Source of the DNA: Brachybacterium massiliense
GTDB lineage: Bacteria > Actinomycetota > Actinomycetes > Actinomycetales > Dermabacteraceae
NCBI RefSeq assembly: GCF_900184245.1
Contig: NZ_FXXB01000007.1
Location: 124,001-188,000 of the forward strand
DNA: 64,000 bases
Direction: 5' to 3'
Shown: in pieces, positions 63,127 to 64,000 of the stretch
How the letters are laid out: every line of letters starts with the position of its first letter
Position numbering within the stretch: position 1 is the stretch's first letter
Notes under the pieces: model-generated
Told to the model about the DNA's origin: nothing
Database searches by the model: none
The model's input: only the letters and a program-made list of their open reading frames with translations
Made by a program: the position numbers and the translations under genes

Positions 63127-63819
63127 ATGACACGCATCCTGATCGTGGAGGACGAGGAGTCCTTCTCGGACCCCCTCTCCTACTCCCTGCGAAAGGAGGG
63201 CTACGAGGTCGCCGTCGCCGACAACGGGACCGAGGGCCTGCGGATCTTCACCGCCCACGGCGCCGATCTGGTGCTGCTGGACCTCATGCTGCCCGGGATG
63301 AGCGGCACCGAGGTGTGCCGCGAGATCCGCCGCACCTCGACGGTGCCGGTGATCATGCTGACCGCGAAGGACGACGAGTTCGACAAGGTGCTCGGGCTCG
63401 AGCTGGGCGCGGACGACTACGTCACCAAGCCCTACTCCTCCCGGGAGCTGCTCGCGCGCATCAAGGCGGTGCTGCGCCGACGCGGCCAGGACTCGGCCGA
63501 TGCCGAGGAGGACACCACCCTCACCGCCGGCAGCATCATGATGGACGTCGAGCGGCATGTGGTGGAGGTCCACGGGCAGGAGGTCGCGCTCCCGCTGAAG
63601 GAGTTCGAGCTGCTCGAGATGCTGCTGCGCAACGTGGACCGGGTGCTCACCCGCGGCCAGCTCATCGACCGGGTGTGGGGCGCGAACTACGTGGGCGACA
63701 CCAAGACCCTCGACGTGCACGTCAAGCGCCTGCGCGCGAAGATCGAGGACGACCCCCGCAACCCCGTGCACCTGGTGACCGTGCGCGGCCTGGGGTACAA
63801 GTTCGAATCCGGGAGCTGA
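63127..63819 (+). CDS. regX3: OmpR/PhoB-family response regulator RegX3
   Basis: 230 residues. Receiver with Glu8/Asp9/Glu10, phospho-acceptor Asp52 (LLDLMLPG), Thr79 and Lys101 (VTKPYS). The C-terminal winged helix (about 135-230) ends with VWGANYVGDTKTLDVHVKRLRAKIEDDP and VRGLGYKFE, the PhoB-type. It controls phosphate-starvation genes in Actinobacteria. Cotranscribed with senX3. Confidence 0.95.
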   Translation: MTRILIVEDEESFSDPLSYSLRKEGYEVAVADNGTEGLRIFTAHGADLVLLDLMLPGMSGTEVCREIRRTSTVPVIMLTAKDDEFDKVLGLELGADDYVTKPYSSRELLARIKAVLRRRGQDSADAEEDTTLTAGSIMMDVERHVVEVHGQEVALPLKEFELLEMLLRNVDRVLTRGQLIDRVWGANYVGDTKTLDVHVKRLRAKIEDDPRNPVHLVTVRGLGYKFESGS

Positions 63820-63840
63820 CCCTCCTGCAGCTCCCACGCG

Positions 63841-63872
63841 AAGCGCCCCGCAGCCGAGGCTGCGGGGCGCTT
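63841..63872 (+). terminator. regX3 terminator
   Basis: A perfect stem of 14 pairs (63841-63854 with 63859-63872) and a 4-nt loop CGAG, 21 nt after the stop, followed by TTGTG. Confidence 0.75.
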
Positions 63873-63900
63873 GTGCGAGAGCGGATGCGTGCGGCGGGGC

Positions 63901-64000
63901 TCAGCCCTCGGCCGGCTGGTCCAGCTCGTAGTGCGCGAGGCTGGTCTCGAGCGTCGGCATCGAGATCGTGGTGCTCTGCCCGCCCGCGGTGACCTCGAGG
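63901..64000 (-). CDS. 3' end of an unidentified gene, cut by the window edge
   Basis: The last 32 codons of a minus-strand gene ending TGA at 63901-63903. The visible C-terminus (LEVTAGGQSTTISMPTLE..., ending in YELDQPAEG) has high codon bias like its neighbours. Too short to identify. It faces regX3. Confidence 0.6.
   Translation of the reverse strand, partial: LEVTAGGQSTTISMPTLETSLAHYELDQPAEG

Overview
The window is a very GC-rich stretch of actinobacterial chromosome. A high-GC Actinobacterium is indicated by the ultrashort ileS T-box leader, paired clpP1/clpP2 upstream of clpX, a CarD-type RNA polymerase regulator, a senX3-regX3/phoU locus, a DUF4235 protein and many start codons lying 6-7 nt after a TANNNT -10 box (leaderless genes). 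Gene content resembles Micrococcales/Dermabacteraceae such as Brachybacterium; that placement is recollection, not a computed match. No rRNA, CRISPR array, insertion sequence or prophage was seen.

Layout. 1-3.2 kb: 3' part of an alpha/beta hydrolase, a small lipoprotein and a secreted protein with three SLH repeats. 3.3-6.9 kb: ileS (eukaryote-like type 2) with its T-box leader. 7-13.7 kb: small secreted peptide, 2Fe-2S ferredoxin, ABC exporter-SDR pair, zinc-sensor (ArsR/SmtB) plus CDF efflux pair, and a dicarboxylate symporter. 13.8-19.8 kb: a three-gene ABC-2 system, a large unknown protein, a domain-permuted lipoate ligase and a metallophosphatase. 19.9-22.6 kb: valS.

22.7-32.6 kb is the most distinctive block: a complete selenocysteine system (selA, selB, tRNA-Sec, selD) next to a three-gene formate dehydrogenase operon whose catalytic subunit is split by an in-frame UGA followed by a SECIS-like hairpin. 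The tRNA is charged with serine, SelD makes selenophosphate, SelA converts Ser-tRNA to Sec-tRNA, and SelB delivers it at the fdhA UGA. FdhB (four Fe-S clusters) and an NrfD-like membrane protein carry electrons onward.

32.6-39.6 kb: WXG100-like protein, chorismate mutase, clpX, clpP2, clpP1, an NlpC/P60 hydrolase and trigger factor (proteostasis cluster). 39.7-40 kb: tRNA-Pro and tRNA-Gly. 40-43.5 kb: two-component system divergent from an ABC exporter it probably controls. 43.5-45.6 kb: alkylation repair operon (Ada-AlkA fusion plus Ogt). 45.6-52.8 kb: aminotransferase, methyltransferase, second ABC system, carD, MFS transporter and SRPBCC protein. 52.9-56.2 kb: disaccharide phosphorylase plus phosphoglucomutase pair. 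56.3-61 kb: YihY membrane protein, peptide deformylase, Rieske lipoprotein, trmB, LCP cell-wall ligase and DUF4235. 61-64 kb: phoU divergent from senX3-regX3 (phosphate response), and the 3' end of an unidentified gene.
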